From the NCBI GenBank assembly GCA_944990035.1, contig CALYLX010000105.1:62001-126000 (forward strand): DNA of 64,000 nucleotides, given 5' to 3'. Both the position numbers and the translations under genes were made by a program. The number at the start of each line of letters is the position of its first letter. Position 1 is the stretch's first letter. The stretch comes from Clitopilus passeckerianus (lineage: Eukaryota; Basidiomycota; Agaricomycetes; Agaricales; Entolomataceae). The notes under the pieces are model-generated. The model searched no databases, was not told where the DNA came from, and saw only the letters and a program-made list of their open reading frames with translations. Positions 43,901 to 55,694 of this stretch are shown here, piece by piece.

Positions 43901-46396
43901 TGTTGGTGACCGCTGTTCACTCGAGGACGGAGGTGCAGGCGATCCCGCAGACACCAAAACAGGTGCCTTCGTCAGCGGAGCAGACTGATCCAAAATATCC
44001 TCCAGCATGAGCCCTCCAGACCTGGCACTGCCCGAGCCCACTGTAGGCGAACCCGGCTTGCTGGCCTTCCTTATAGCTGTGGCGGCAGGAGACGAAGGCT
44101 TGCTGTATCGTATCGGAGATACCGTCGCTTTCGCTTGAGAAGCGATAACGGGCCGATTTCTAGTCGGCGTGGATGGGGCAGACGAACGGGCAGGGGCCCA
44201 CGATGGCAATGAAATGGGAGGTAACGAATCAGGAATGTCGATGTCGATATCGCTATCAGCCGCTGAAGTCGACTTACTGGGCTTTGTTCCCAGCTTTGGA
44301 TCCCTGGCGTTAGTCTTTGCTGTTGAGCTGCTTTCCAGCCCCATTGTGCCGATGGCATCTTGTATCCCAGTCAGATCTTTACGAACCTCGCTTGACGACT
44401 TTCTGCTATGGGCAGGACGCGCAGTGGAAATGGCTGGGATTTCTTTCAATCCAGAACCGGAGCTAACGTCCGAGGAGGACGATGCCGCGGAAGAATATGC
44501 ACGTTGTGGGGCCGCCTGAATCCAGATAGCAGTGAGTGCATTGGGAGACTTCTGTACTGCCGGTGTATAATCTGATGTAGACCCCGGTGAGCTAGGCGCT
44601 GCCTTGGGCGGACTTCTTAAAAGAGTTGCCTTTCCAAACGGAAGACGATCCGAAGCTGGTGGGGGTGGGGTACTCGTTGGTAGCGGAGTAGTGCTAACTG
44701 GAGCGGTGTTGGGAGTTCCAGAGGCAGGCTCGTCCTTTGCTTGACCTCCATGCACCAATGCTAATTCAGAAGCAAGGGAACCCACCGTAGCAGGTGCTGT
44801 AACCGAGCCAGACCCAACTGGGGGTTGTTCAGCTTTACGATGCACGGTGTTCGAAGCCGAACTTGACGGTGGCGATTTCTTCTTCCCAATTGAAAGAGAC
44901 CTCAAGTCAATGAGCGGTTGTCGACCTGAGCTTGACGAATCATTGCTCGAAGTTCTTGTAACCGGGGTGCTGGAGGCGGATGTTTCCGTCTCCTTTCTTT
45001 GAGCCCGCATGACTGCCGTCGATGTGATCCTAGCTTCCGAAGGGGCAGGAGATGGTTTCATGCTTGATCCAGCCTGCTTTAGAACATCCTTGGTGGACGG
45101 TGCTGGAGCAGGCTTAGGCTTAGGAGTCCCAGGAGCAATTGTGTCTCCAATATTAAGCGCTGGAAGACGTGTAGGTATCACTGACTCGAGACTGTCTTTC
45201 GGTGGTAGTTTCTTTGGAGAGAGCAGCAGCTCATCATCCGAGATATCAATAAAAATGACATCCGGGTCCTTGGAGAACGTGGCTGGCTTCGGCTTCGGCT
45301 TCGAAACGGAAGGCCTAGCCTTTGGTGGGGTTTTAGGGATAGATTTAGGTTTAGACGTGGGTTTGATTGTCGAAGGTGGGCCATTTGAACGAGACCCTGA
45401 CGCTGAGGAAGTACTGTTTGATGTGCTCGATGATGAATGTACCAGCTTGTGCTTCACTTTGAGTGGAGCAAATGGCTTGGACTTGAACTTGGGTTTCGAG
45501 GTTTCGTCATCTGAATCCGGGACCTCGATGACATCTGGGCGAGGATAAGACGACTTCCTGATAGGTGCGGATATACTGGAGCCCATTGAAGATGAGGGCT
45601 CCTTTGATTTGTCGCCTGCACGAGAAACATCAATACTGAGTCAACGGCGAGAGGGCAACCGTGCAAATTGCGAACCTGAGAACCGAAAGCGCGAGGTTTG
45701 TGATTGACTCAGATTTCCCGACACAGAGCGAGATGAACCTACTTTTTGAGTTCCAAGTAAGCATCAAGACGTGTTATTTCCCAAATTGAAGTACTCACCT
45801 TTGTTAGCTCCTGTCTGCTTTCCGCCCTCTGGTGCCCTGACTTTGAACAGGTCTGTGAAAGCAGAGGAAGAAGGTGGAAGACCATCGTCCGAAGAAGATT
45901 CTTTATGCCCGCTGGACGATGATTCGCGTCGTTGATTGTTTGAGAATGAAGAACGCCTGGGCACATCTGCAAAAGCTGCAGAGATTGTCCTTTGAACTGT
46001 CTGCCTTTTCGGAGATTGTTGCAGAGAACTACTTGAAGCTGAGGGTCTGTGTGTTGGCCCTACAAAGTTCAAATAAGGTAAATATACATAAAAACAATAT
46101 ATTTGACGTACTTTGGTGGGAGCTACTTACGTCCCTGCTCATGCCATTACTTAACAAACCAGATGGTGCGCTGACCGTCGTGTTCGAGTCGCTCAACCTA
46201 GGGCGTTTGGCATTTGCATCTCGCTGTTCTCCTCCAGGTTTGAAATTTGCTCTTTTCTGTCCTGCACGGATTGTAGGGCGTGGAGGAATCTCGTCATCGT
46301 CGGATGAAAGGACAATGATATCTTTCCTGGATGAAGCTGAAGGTTTTAAATGGTGTCAGTCCAAGTTCATAGCCCAAAGAGTATCGACATACCCAT
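40915..46396 (-). CDS. SET-domain histone lysine methyltransferase (Clr4/SUV39-like) with giant N-terminus
   Basis: The first exon is only ATG plus one base (46393-46396), spliced to SSRKDIIVLSSDDDEIPPRP. About 1,200 disordered Ser/Pro/Thr-rich residues follow in several exons (46330-42580), then the catalytic part. Pre-SET has its cysteines (SCGCVGRCDPNSDKCACVRR, FECNKLCGCDEDCQNR). SET has KGWGVFAGPKKIPMGTFIG, YDKFGRTYLFDIDFW, FTRFL spliced to NHHCEPNC, and ICFSYYGDG. Post-SET is CKCGAPSCKG. Such enzymes methylate H3K9 to build heterochromatin; Pre-SET plus Post-SET supports this but substrate is inferred. No chromodomain was seen. The N-terminus carries SIM-like words (DIIVLSSDDD, VIEVPDSDDE, VIFIDISDDE) and three GPLSWxPK-type repeats. 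All joins, including 43385-43445, keep frame with normal GT-AG sites. Confidence 0.85.
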
Positions 46397-46577
46397 TACG
46401 CTGGGCCACCACAGCTGCTGAAGACTACTATAGATTTCAAGGTTTGCTGTGGGGGATAGGCATCCAGGAACGACGGAGATCTCGAGAACACTGTGGCTTT
46501 GACCAGGGTTTACCGGGACACTAAACCGAACCTGCCGAAGTTGTTTGGCTCCACCCTTGAAAGCAAATAACGCGACC
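46272..46577 (-). repeat. SET gene 5' segment that is partly duplicated at 50214
   Basis: Two blocks (46272-46351, start of coding exon 2 and the end of intron 1; 46503-46577, upstream flank) match 50214-50376 at roughly 87-90% by eye. Confidence 0.8.
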
Positions 46578-47950
46578 GTGTGGATCAGAACACCACTTGG
46601 CACTTGGCAGCACTCGCGGGGAAGCACGTTATGACCTGATAACCGTACTCTTTCATAAGCCAGTAAGGCCGACGAGTGGCAAGGCCTAGTGTGAGGTAAA
46701 TTTGGTCTGGCGGTCAAATTCGCAGCTGTGAGTTTCACACGTGTCGTCAGCTCCCCAAATTTGCAGATGAGAGGGTATGCTAATTTTCAGGCGAAACAGG
46801 CCACATTCGCAGCATAAATTTGGATTCCAGTGCAGGTTAGCGCCGGCCTATATACCCTACTACTTTCAGACATCCTAAGCATCAGTTTGTGGTTCTGTGT
46901 TGCATCTTGGGACCACAGCTGCTTGCTGGTCGTGTACGAGTAGCTTGTTTCGCGCTTGAAATACGGGTATTGCAGAATCATCCGCTAGTAATCTTCAATG
47001 CCAAAGATTTCCTCGAGCAGGAAACGGAGCTGCGCTTCTGAGAATACTAAATCACTGAAGTGGATGGTGCTTGGGATCAACTTGGGATGGTGCGAAGTGG
47101 CGGTTGGATCTGAGTTTTTTCGGGCCCACGGGATCCAGCCTCTTGTCATCTGAGAATTCGTTGGATTCGCCTCTTCTTCTTCTTCCTACTGGGTAATTTA
47201 ACCTGGTCTTTCGAAGCATCACAAGCACCAGAACATTGGCTGAGCCGTCAGAACAAAAGGTGGCACCTGGGTTTTGACCAGGTTTTGACTGCAAGTTTGG
47301 TTGCGAATTTGACCAAATTCACAACCACTCTGAGAACACTCGACCTAATTCACGCAAATTTGCAGGTGCAAATTAACCGATACGTGTAAGTGCTCAAGAG
47401 TCAAGAGAGGTTATCTAGGTCCAGCTCAGAGGGCACATAAAAGATTCAGATTTGCAGAAGGTCAATTGATGAACGTTTGAGCTTCTGGCGTTTTGCTCAA
47501 CTGTGATTTCCAGGCCCTTTCTGGCGCTGCATCCTGCACAACAACAATAGCAACTTCCCAACATCTGTTTTCACCTGGACTTCTGCCTTACATGTAGTTG
47601 TAAAACCTAGATGCGCAACCTTTCGCAACGCACCACGCTGCCCAAGCCTGCGCGGTGATTGTTCCCGTGTATTACTCTTTGCTCTCCTTGCTTTTGTTCA
47701 GGCGATTGAATAGTCGTTCTACCCAAGATTGTTTCAGTAAAACTCGGGGAGCGGCAGTTCCCGAAGATATTGGAACTCAGTGCACAGCTTTGTTGATGGG
47801 TGGTGATTCTCCTGCAAAAAGGTCGTTCAGCCCTATATTCTACCTTAAAAGGTAGCGGGGAATTTGGGTGTCTCATGAAAGGAGCGACTCGGCCTGACTG
47901 AGTGACGTGACGTATAGGGCTGTTCGTTTGAGCTTGTCTACCACCACAGC
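46397..47950. other. 1.55-kb divergent intergenic region
   Basis: Upstream of both the SET gene and the Crinkler-like gene. 46503-46577 recurs as a direct repeat at 50303-50376. No coding frame or RNA gene recognised in the rest. Confidence 0.45.
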
Positions 47951-50122
47951 CATGACTGCTACTCCAGTTTGGTGTCTCCTCGTTGATCATGACAAGAAAC
48001 CCGCTGGACGGTTCTTCATGGTGGATGATCCCGGCAAATATGTTGTACACTTGAAGAGGGCTGTCAAGGAACAAAAACCACGCGCCACGAAGAATGCCGA
48101 CGCCGATGACTTCGTGGTATGGCGATGCAAGGACCGATCGACTGTTCTCACATGCCAAAACTTTGAGGATGAGGTTAGAATGGTCTTCTTTAACGAGGGG
48201 GCTGAAGTTCTCGACGAGCGGCATACGATGGCAGAACTAGGGGTCTCGGCGACAGAGACACTACTCGTTCAAATTCCTCGTGGGTTTCTACCCTCCGCGC
48301 TCAATTCTTCTGTTCTCACGTGAATCACTATCATTCAGTGACAATTTCGCCATCCAATTCGGATGACTCCGGCATTTCCGCTTCTAGTTCTAGTAGTTCA
48401 AACGACTCCACGGGCTCTTTCGCACGCATTGATGGTCAGTCAAGCCGTCTGGTATGGCGCTGATTCTGACCCTTTCCACCAATAGACTCCACCGTACGAC
48501 GAAGCAAAACAGTCCATGCATTACTCAAGAGATTAAATCACTATAAGTTCATCCTGGTGCGGTACCTTATGCAGCCAACCCTAGGAATGTTCTAATCCCA
48601 GCTCTCAGGTTCGTGGAACGCCGGCAAGCGGCAAATCAACTCTTGCAGAATTATTATCTCGACACATTTGCGACCAGGAGCCAGACGTGGAGCTAATCAA
48701 AATCAGCAACTGGTCTCAGAACGATGAGGCTTGGGAGCCAAGATTAAAAAGATACAAGTACAAACCCAATGGTCCAAACACCATCATTTTTGACGAAGCT
48801 CAATTAACGTATTGGGACACCAACCTTTGGAACAATCTTTTTAAATCAACTCTGGGAACCTCCAATACGCGCATCATCCTCTTCGCTAGTTATGGCAGCC
48901 CAGCCGGTCAAACATCCATTCAAGGGACTCCAATGGTTGTCTCAGATGTTCTGCAGATCGGTTTAAGACCTGTCAACGATCACGTAGACAAACTTCCCGC
49001 ACCGGGGCTTTTTCTAACAGCGGATGAATTTACTGAAATGTTCCGAAAAAACTATTCAATGGAACATTTCGCAGAAGACTTTCGTGATTACGTATACTAT
49101 GCCACTGCTGGCCATGCAGGTGCAGTCAGAGACTTGCTTCACGTTATCCTTGGTCACGATGTAAGTTTTCGTTATAATTATACAGCATCCGGCTTATGAA
49201 TGTTTAAAGTCATACCGTGAACTCAAGGTTAACAATGGACAATACACGTTAGAAATCTTTCGAAGCCAACTTCCTATCAACGACCTCTGGTCGAATCTCC
49301 AACTTACTGGTATATTCAGCCGCGGGCTCCCACCACTTGGTGAACTCCAGAGGCCGGAAATCGCTCGAATCTTTCGTACTGTGCTCACCAACAACTATGT
49401 CACAATGCAGATGCTAGATCAAGAGGATCACGAGTTCCTTTGGGGATGCTTCAAACACGGCTGGTTATATGCCGCCCGATCTCTGCATGGAATTCCGGCG
49501 AAGACTGAATACATCTTTAGTACTCCACTTCACTAGTGGTTCGTTGAATATCACCTCGGGACTTCGGCAACTCCTGATCTTACTGGTATTGAAGACCTGA
49601 CGCTCCTCGAATTCGCGGTCAAAGTAGTTCAAAGCTTCTCCTACCAACAGCTCTCCTCCCCAAGAAATGTTGGTGCATCGGATACCCAGCGACCACCGGA
49701 AGCACAATACCAGGATGAATTTTACCGTTGCTGCTTTGAACACTCCAAGAAATCTTTCATTTCATTTCCTGAGTTCGGGGATGCTAGCGGCAGAGTTGAC
49801 TTCTATATCCCTTGCAACCAATGGGGTGTGGAGCTGCTATGTGACGGGGACAGGCTCGAAAGCCATGCATCCCGCTTCACAGGCTCTGGCAAATATGCAC
49901 ACATGACGTTCAGTGACTATATCATTCTTGACTTCCGCAAAAATCGACGTCAGAAGAAGCATCCTGGTTAGTTATATCTCCGTCTCTTCTGTCCCTTCTT
50001 GACCCCCAAATCCAGGAATATCAAAGCTCTACCATGTTGTATTTAGCAGTGACTATAGGAACGTTCAGCTTCTGGCCGGGTCATCCTTGGATGAGATTGC
50101 GGTGTTTGAGCTTTTGAACTAG
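47951..50122 (+). pseudogene. Crinkler-like (CRN) P-loop NTPase + nuclease protein, interrupted by an in-frame TAG
   Basis: The start MTATPVWCLLVDHDKKP opens a ubiquitin-like header as in fungal Crinklers. A Ser-rich linker follows, then a P-loop NTPase (Walker A GTPASGKST; Walker B TIIFDEAQ; further blocks FASYGS and PAPGLFLTADEF). The C-terminal domain has an EFY...GRVDFYIP...WGVELL pattern like PD-(D/E)xK-type nucleases of this class. Family knowledge: NTPase-nuclease Crinklers are effector or conflict proteins in fungi and oomycetes. Introns (about 48285, 48436, 48571, 49160, 49967) all keep frame. A TAG at 49534-49536 interrupts the frame just after the conserved PLH block. About 170 codons past it remain open and conserved-looking, so the break is recent, read through, or edited. 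Confidence 0.78.
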
Positions 50123-50213
50123 CTTCCTCATTACATACCCAGACAGATCGGTATTCTTTGCGTTAATTAAACCATTTAATTTCTCCATATCTCTCATGAT
50201 CACAAGCCAATCC

Positions 50214-50376
50214 CCGTAGGGCATGGAGGAAGATTGTCATCGTCGGATGAAAGAACAATGATATCTTTCCTGGATGAAGCTAAAAGGTTTTAAATCGCAA
50301 CAGGGTTTACCGGGATTCGAAACCGAACCCGCCGAAGTTGCTTGACTCCAGCCTTCAAAGCAAATAACGCGACCCT
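50214..50376 (-). pseudogene. Partial duplicate of the SET gene 5' end
   Basis: Matches 46272-46351 and 46503-46577 joined directly, in the same orientation; the segment with exon 1, its ATG and most of intron 1 is missing. No start codon, so not expressible as the SET protein. It sits 90 bp past the Crinkler-like stop. Confidence 0.8.
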
Positions 50377-50481
50377 TTTCGTGCGAGGCCATCATGACGC
50401 GACTTGAAGCTTGAACGTTTGAACATAGCAGTCTTGGCAACGCTTTACGACGCACCGACTTTACTCTTTCATAGCTCAACA

Positions 50482-51128
50482 ATGACAGGTTCTATATCAT
50501 CATTATACCGCCCGAGAGACATGTGGATAGTCTTTTTTTTGATCACTTATGCTCTGACCATCGTCTGTGAGTTCGGATGTTACCTCGTCAATCTCGCCTG
50601 GGCTAACTGCAGGCAATCTTAGGTGTCGATAACATTGCTCTATACCCACCTGAACTTGTTCCAGGGCCCCTAATGGCTCTTCACAAGCACTATTTGACGA
50701 CATACAATGACCAGCTCGCCATCTCTCGACCTCACTGGTTCCATTTCTTCGCTCTCGGAGAGGCCCTCTACCAGTTTCCCATCACCGTCTGGTCCCTTTG
50801 GGCATTCTGGACCCAGAACCCCAAAGGCCCTCTGCACCTCCTCATTTGGAGTGTGGTCACCGCCGGCACTACCTTTACTTGCATGTACGAATTCTGGCAT
50901 AATGATTTTGACGGCAAGATGAGCTGGGATCAGAGGAAGTCGTTGATTGGGATGTTTGGTATTTACGCTGGTATCTGTAAGTCTACTCTAATACCAGCCT
51001 TTTCTTCATGTGCTGATTCTGCTGTAGTCACACTTATTGGAGTCGACATGTTCGGTCGTATCCAGAAGACCCTCACTGCCGCAGTGGCACCTGCCAAGGC
51101 GGTGTCCACTATTGAGAAGGCAGACTGA
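50482..51128 (+). CDS. TMEM97/EXPERA-domain membrane protein
   Basis: Three exons encode about 180 residues: MTGSISSLYRPRDMWIVFFL as TM1, then DNIALYPPELVPGPLMALHK, HWFHFFALGEALYQFPITVW, TAGTTFTCMYEFWHNDF and TLIGVDMFGRIQ. This is the EXPERA (TMEM97/sigma-2, EBP) four-helix fold in the ER membrane, linked to sterol handling. The conserved acidic and aromatic residues of the ligand pocket (E in ALGEALYQFP, W) are present. The C-terminus is short, with no classical ER retrieval KKxx. Confidence 0.8.
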
Positions 51129-51523
51129 AGTGGGGTCTCAAGTTAGCAACTGTGCAGATATCTAGTTCACAACTTTGATAGTGATTTATTGGTGCTATAT
51201 CTAGATATTAAAATAGATTGGCGATGTACTGGAGGCTTTTGTAGTTAAGCGGCGCAGGAGGCGCAGTAGAGCAACCACGGTTACGATAATATTGCGATGA
51301 TCACCTTCACCACCATCTTCGTTGATAATAACCTATCAAACTGAAATTCCCAATACACAGCTATTGAAGAATCTAGCGCATTGCTAGCGCTGACGCCCAC
51401 GGATTGATACACATGGACGATCGGGGGCGGTCCATCTTTACCGATGTATACGGGGTACCAAACTTTCTTTAGCCTTTCGACAATTCCCTCGCCGTCTCCA
51501 GTAGTAAGAAAACCAATACATCC
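51129..51523. other. Intergenic region before the BRI3/LITAF-like array
   Basis: Holds the TMEM97-like 3' UTR and the promoter of the first array member. Nothing else recognised. Confidence 0.4.
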
Positions 51524-52322
51524 ATGATCGTCGACAAAACCGAAGACGCACAAACTCAACGACGAGGAAGCGTCCAGCAGCCACCGCCGGCTTACGAGCT
51601 CGACCCCGTTGACCCGCCTCAACCACACGCGCCCAGCTTCCCCCAACCTACCTTCAACCCAAACCAGGCTTACTCTCCTTCTTCCTCCCTACCGCCGTCA
51701 CCGGGATTCCAACCACCTTCCGGAACACCACCTCAACCTGGACCACAAGCGTATCCTAATGGCAGTCTACCCTCGCGCCAGGGCAGCAATGGCCTAGTAC
51801 CCGGGAGCCCAAGTCATAGTCACTTCGGACTATCACCCCAGCCAACGGGTTCGCTGAACCACCATCCAATACCACCGCAGGCTAGCGTTAATAGGCAGGG
51901 ATCCCAGCAATGGGGCCAGCCCCAGCAACCAGGCCCACAGCGTGCTTTGTCGGCTGCTGAGCTTGGGGAGAGGTACAGGGCCGAACGTGAGTTTCCTTTA
52001 AACTCTTGAGTTTAATTCGTGTTTCTAACTTCATTCCTGGTCGTGATAGAATTCGCCCTCTGTGCCAGTGGGAAACATGAACCTTCAACAAAATATGGCG
52101 TTTGGGGGATAATTTGTGCAGTCGTGCGTCTGCCTGTGTCGTTCTCTCTATCTTTGTATACTAACAGTACCTATCTCTATGAAGATATTTTTCCCTATTG
52201 GATTCATTTGCATGTTGTCAGTACTCCTCGCTTTGTCCTCCCCCTAACCAGCTAATAATGGTTTCTTTCCGGGCAGCATGGACGTAGAAGAGCGGTGTAC
52301 GAGATGCGGGAATGTCCTATGA
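51524..52322 (+). CDS. BRI3/LITAF-like protein, array member A
   Basis: First of eight tandem paralogues. Exon 1 (to about 51987) encodes a long Pro/Gln/Ser-rich head with a PPAY motif (QPPPAYELD) and ends in the conserved AAELGERYRAE. Exons 2-4 encode the domain: FALCASGKHEPSTKYGVWGI, ICAVIFFPIGFICM, EERCTRCG. The Cys-x4-His and Cys-x2-Cys pairs flanking a hydrophobic FPIG segment match the layout of BRI3/LITAF proteins. In those, a zinc-bound hairpin dips into endosomal membranes and PPxY recruits NEDD4-type ligases. Intron phases 1, 0, 2 are shared with all members. Function is inferred from family resemblance. Confidence 0.75.
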
Positions 52323-52942
52323 TTCCCAAAGACCAAAAACATTATGCACTAGGTTTCGGTCCCTCAACCCCATACCCCATCTATACCATATACTTTCGTT
52401 CATACTTTTATTACTCTTATGCTCACCATATTTATCAGCCCTACATAATGTAATGGATGGGTGAGTGGACTTCTTCATTCCATGGGATCCAAAGCTGACT
52501 TCCTGTAGAATATACAATTCATTTCTCAGATACACATCTATTCTTCCCCACAAATGAGCTGAATCTGAAACTCGAACTTTTCGAGCTATTAGGCATGATT
52601 TGCCTCGAGGCTCCAGAGATTGGACCATTTTGTGATCTGGAGCCAGGAGCCTGCACCTCAACCTCGGCCTAAAAATAACGCTTCCTCCCCGCAGCTCCAA
52701 ATGCTGTGTGATTGTAGTTGCCCGACTCAATACCACCGGTGGATGCCTGTGGATGCACAGTTCGCTTGGCGACGGCTACCCCTAATGCAGGGCATGAAGC
52801 CGTGGATACCTGATAAAGGCCCATACTCTCGGTGATACAGCGAATATATATTACCTATTCTCCCCTCATTCCTGCCACCTTCCTGACTACCCACCCTCAG
52901 CTTGACCTATAACTTCGCGAACAGCGACTGACTGACACTACA
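52323..52942. other. Intergenic A-B
   Basis: No frame or repeat recognised; carries the promoter of member B. Confidence 0.4.
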
Positions 52943-53496
52943 ATGATTGACAAAGCAAACCCCGATTCCTCTGGTACCGACGCCAACTACGCAGCACCTC
53001 CAGGGCCTCCACCCGCATATCCTCAAGAAACCACTAAGGCACTTCACTCACAACCCCAACTAGTCCTTGAGCACAACGCCAGTACGTTTGGCAACCACGA
53101 ACCCTTGCACAGTCAGCCCGGGCTCCAACCTGATGGAGAGACTGCTGCACAATTGGGGGAAAGATACCGGTCTGAAAGTAAGTCTTCTCGTTCTCATATG
53201 GGATTTGTAGGTTGCTAACTGATATCAATAGTGTTTGCGAGATGTGCTATGGGCAACCACGAACGAGAGAAGAAGTATGGTGTTTGTGGGATCATATGTG
53301 CTATCGTAAGTCGTCCTTGTTGACTTGGCGGATGAATACAGAATAATGACGATGTTGAATAGGTTTTCTTCCCAATTGGCTTGATTTGCCTCTTGTGAGT
53401 CGTGAATATGCCCTCTGGATGACATGGTAGACTCACTACATTCTAATTAGTTCCGATGTAGAAGAGAGATGCGCTCGATGCGGCAAGAGACTCTGA
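52943..53496 (+). CDS. BRI3/LITAF-like protein, array member B
   Basis: A short Pro-rich head with PPAY (PPGPPPAYPQE) and the conserved ETAAQLGERYRSE at the end of exon 1. The domain reads MFARCAMGNHEREKKYGVCG, IICAIVFFPIGLICL, DVEERCARCGKRL. Four exons with introns of about 50 bp at the same places as in member A. It is the most compact complete member, about 115 residues, and keeps every putative metal ligand. Confidence 0.78.
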
Positions 53497-54724
53497 CCTC
53501 GCCCAGATTTGACGGACATTTCTCTCCTGATACGATATGGATCCATTACCTCTAAAAGTCTGGACTGTCAATCGCCTTTTATAATGCTGTATAGTAATGT
53601 ACATCGACCAGGCGAGTCTCTGGATATATGTGGCTATAGAATTTGTTCTCATCCAAATTTAGAACTATCATATATCTTCAATTTAAAAGAATTCTCCATG
53701 CTTAAATGTCGTGAATGGCTGTAAGAGCACTCGGAAGGAGTGCACGCCTACTGATAGACAGCGGTTCAATTCGTCTCCAGGTTGCCAATTTCGAGCCAGC
53801 GATGTCTCAACTTGAGCTTGAAGCCTTGTCTCAGTGAACCTCGCCTTGGGACTTCCCCACAGTACAAGGGTTGAATTCCGACCAACGACCGCGAGGCATG
53901 ATGTATGAGCTTCCATCTCCCGAGTCCGTTTTGAGCGCGATGCTCCCTAGGAATCTTAGCGTTATTAACATTTCTCTCAGCTCAGCCGGCCCAAGGAGAC
54001 AATGCACACATCCTAAGCCATCAAGGAGAAATAGCCTCGAAGTTAAGTCTGGCACGCTGGCACGCGACATGGAAAGGTACCCCAAGCGTCATCCCCTCGC
54101 CCTTTGAGCACCTTGTTGCGCATTATGGCGGTTCCTTGCATTCGTACAAGGTTCTGCCAATCAACTGTGGCAGGTCGTTCCTTCAGTTCCGTCGTTATCA
54201 TCATATGGAGGATCTGATCACATTGCCCAGAAATTAGCCTCCGGTTCTATTTATAGATCTCCCTCAACGGATAGCTCACCAGAGCTCTTACGACCTTCTA
54301 GGAGAGAATCGCCACATGACATGATCCTATCGACTGGATTGAGTGCGTGAGTTACTATTTTGCGACATCCATCCGTTCACGCCACCACCACCACAATCAC
54401 CACAGGAATGATTTCAGCTTATCGTTGACCTATCTAGGCCTCCAATTCGCGGTTTTCGCATCGTCAACAGCTGAATGTTCAAGTGAAGAAGGGGTCAGCG
54501 GCGTTCCATAGGTGATGATCATCTCTGACAGCCAGATACATCCTTTGGAAATCTGCGAGCCGCATGCTCAGAGAGAAGTGTATTGACCTGAATCTGCAAA
54601 TACTGTCATGTGGATTGCGTTCAAAATCGAGATGCTCTTATCTTCGGGGAAGAGGCGTATAAAATGACCTGTCTTGACCACAGGGATGTGTTGCCTCCCG
54701 CAAACTCAGAGACGAGAACCCGAG
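53497..54724. other. 1.2-kb gap B-C
   Basis: No coding pattern of the family and no other gene recognised. Confidence 0.4.
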
Positions 54725-55296
54725 ATGAACGAGAATCCTCAAGCCGGCGCTCCTTTCCCCCGCTTACCTGTAAGAAGTCATTGCCATCGTTCCTACCTGG
54801 TGGGACTTCACATTTCCTGACGTGTGGCAGGTCGCCTACTCTAGCCATTGGCAACCGCCTAGCCTACAGCCCGAGACAGCGGCGCAGGTTGGAGACAGAT
54901 ACAAGGCTGAGCGTGAGTTATCTATATTTTTCGACGTAACCATGTATGCCGACTGGCATTACTTGATAGTCTACGCAAAGTGCGCCGCTGGTTACCATGA
55001 TAAGGAAACCAAGTATCCTACCTGCGCAATTATACTTGCTGTTGTACGTCCTATACTTCATGCGAGTCGGTTCTCCCAAACTCATTTCTCATCCAGGTTT
55101 TCTTCCCCATTGGGCTGGCGTTCCTCTTGTGAGTTCTAACTGCTCTCCTCACTCCGGCGAGATGGTTCACCTTTCTTTACCTTTCTGCAGTTGTTTTAAA
55201 GAGGAACGATGTGGTCGTTGTGGGGTAAGGCTCGCCGAGTCGGATGGAAAACCTTCGTACTCCTTTCCTCCTACTGCACTGGCAACTTCTGAGTAA
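54725..55296 (+). CDS. BRI3/LITAF-like protein, array member C (divergent)
   Basis: A five-exon reading restores a start: ATG at 54725 (MNENPQAGAPFPRLP), a 61-bp intron ending GTGTGGCAG, then VAYSSHWQPPSLQPETAAQV and GDRYKAE. The domain is YAKCAAGYHDKETKYPTCAI, VVFFPIGLAFLF, CFKEERCGRCGVRL. It differs from the others in three ways. The PPxY is reduced to PVAY. The glycine after the Tyr is replaced by Pro (KYPTCA). A 19-residue tail follows the final Cys pair. The metal ligands are intact. The extra N-terminal intron makes the start less certain than in the other members. Confidence 0.6.
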
Positions 55297-55694
55297 ACTT
55301 ACGGCTCGTGTGTCCATGCCATTCAGAAATGATGATGAGTGTTCCAGGATGCTGTTCTGATTTCTGCATTGCCTCTCGTCGGATAGGTAGGCATCTGTTC
55401 GGGGTGGAATTCACAACACCGATTCATGGCCTTGAGGACAGCCAACGTTCACTCACGGGTGCAGAACCTGATAAACATTCTGCTTCACACCCCAAGTACA
55501 TTGTTTTCACCCGTGATGGTGGAAGGCGCCAATCTATCTCGTTTGCTTGGCGAAATGATATTTCACCACAGAAAACATCTCGTGTTCGACAACCGATGCA
55601 ATAATGCCTGGCTTGTCGGCGACATAAAAACATATATTAACGCCCTCTAAGGTAGACTTTTGCTAAACAAACGTTCTAAATTTCGCATAGCACA
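55297..55694. other. Intergenic C-D, includes duplicated promoter segment
   Basis: 55436-55694 is similar to 56220-56497, the region upstream of member E (shared words TGCCTGGCTTGTCGGCG, AAACATATATT, CACAATGAGCGAG). It marks a tandem duplication of the D/E unit. Confidence 0.6.

Noticed and set aside
43371..45548. Plus-strand frames of 138-179 codons within the SET gene
   Set aside because: Shadows of Ser/Pro-rich codons on the minus strand; no independent start context or domain.
49440..49540. Possible intron removing the TAG of the Crinkler-like gene (acceptor CTTCACTAG)
   Set aside because: The best donor nearby (GTTATATG) would change the reading frame; in-phase donors are weak and would remove conserved codons.
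53871..54107. 78-codon plus-strand frame in the B-C gap
   Set aside because: No family resemblance to the array and an equal-size frame lies antisense; treated as chance.
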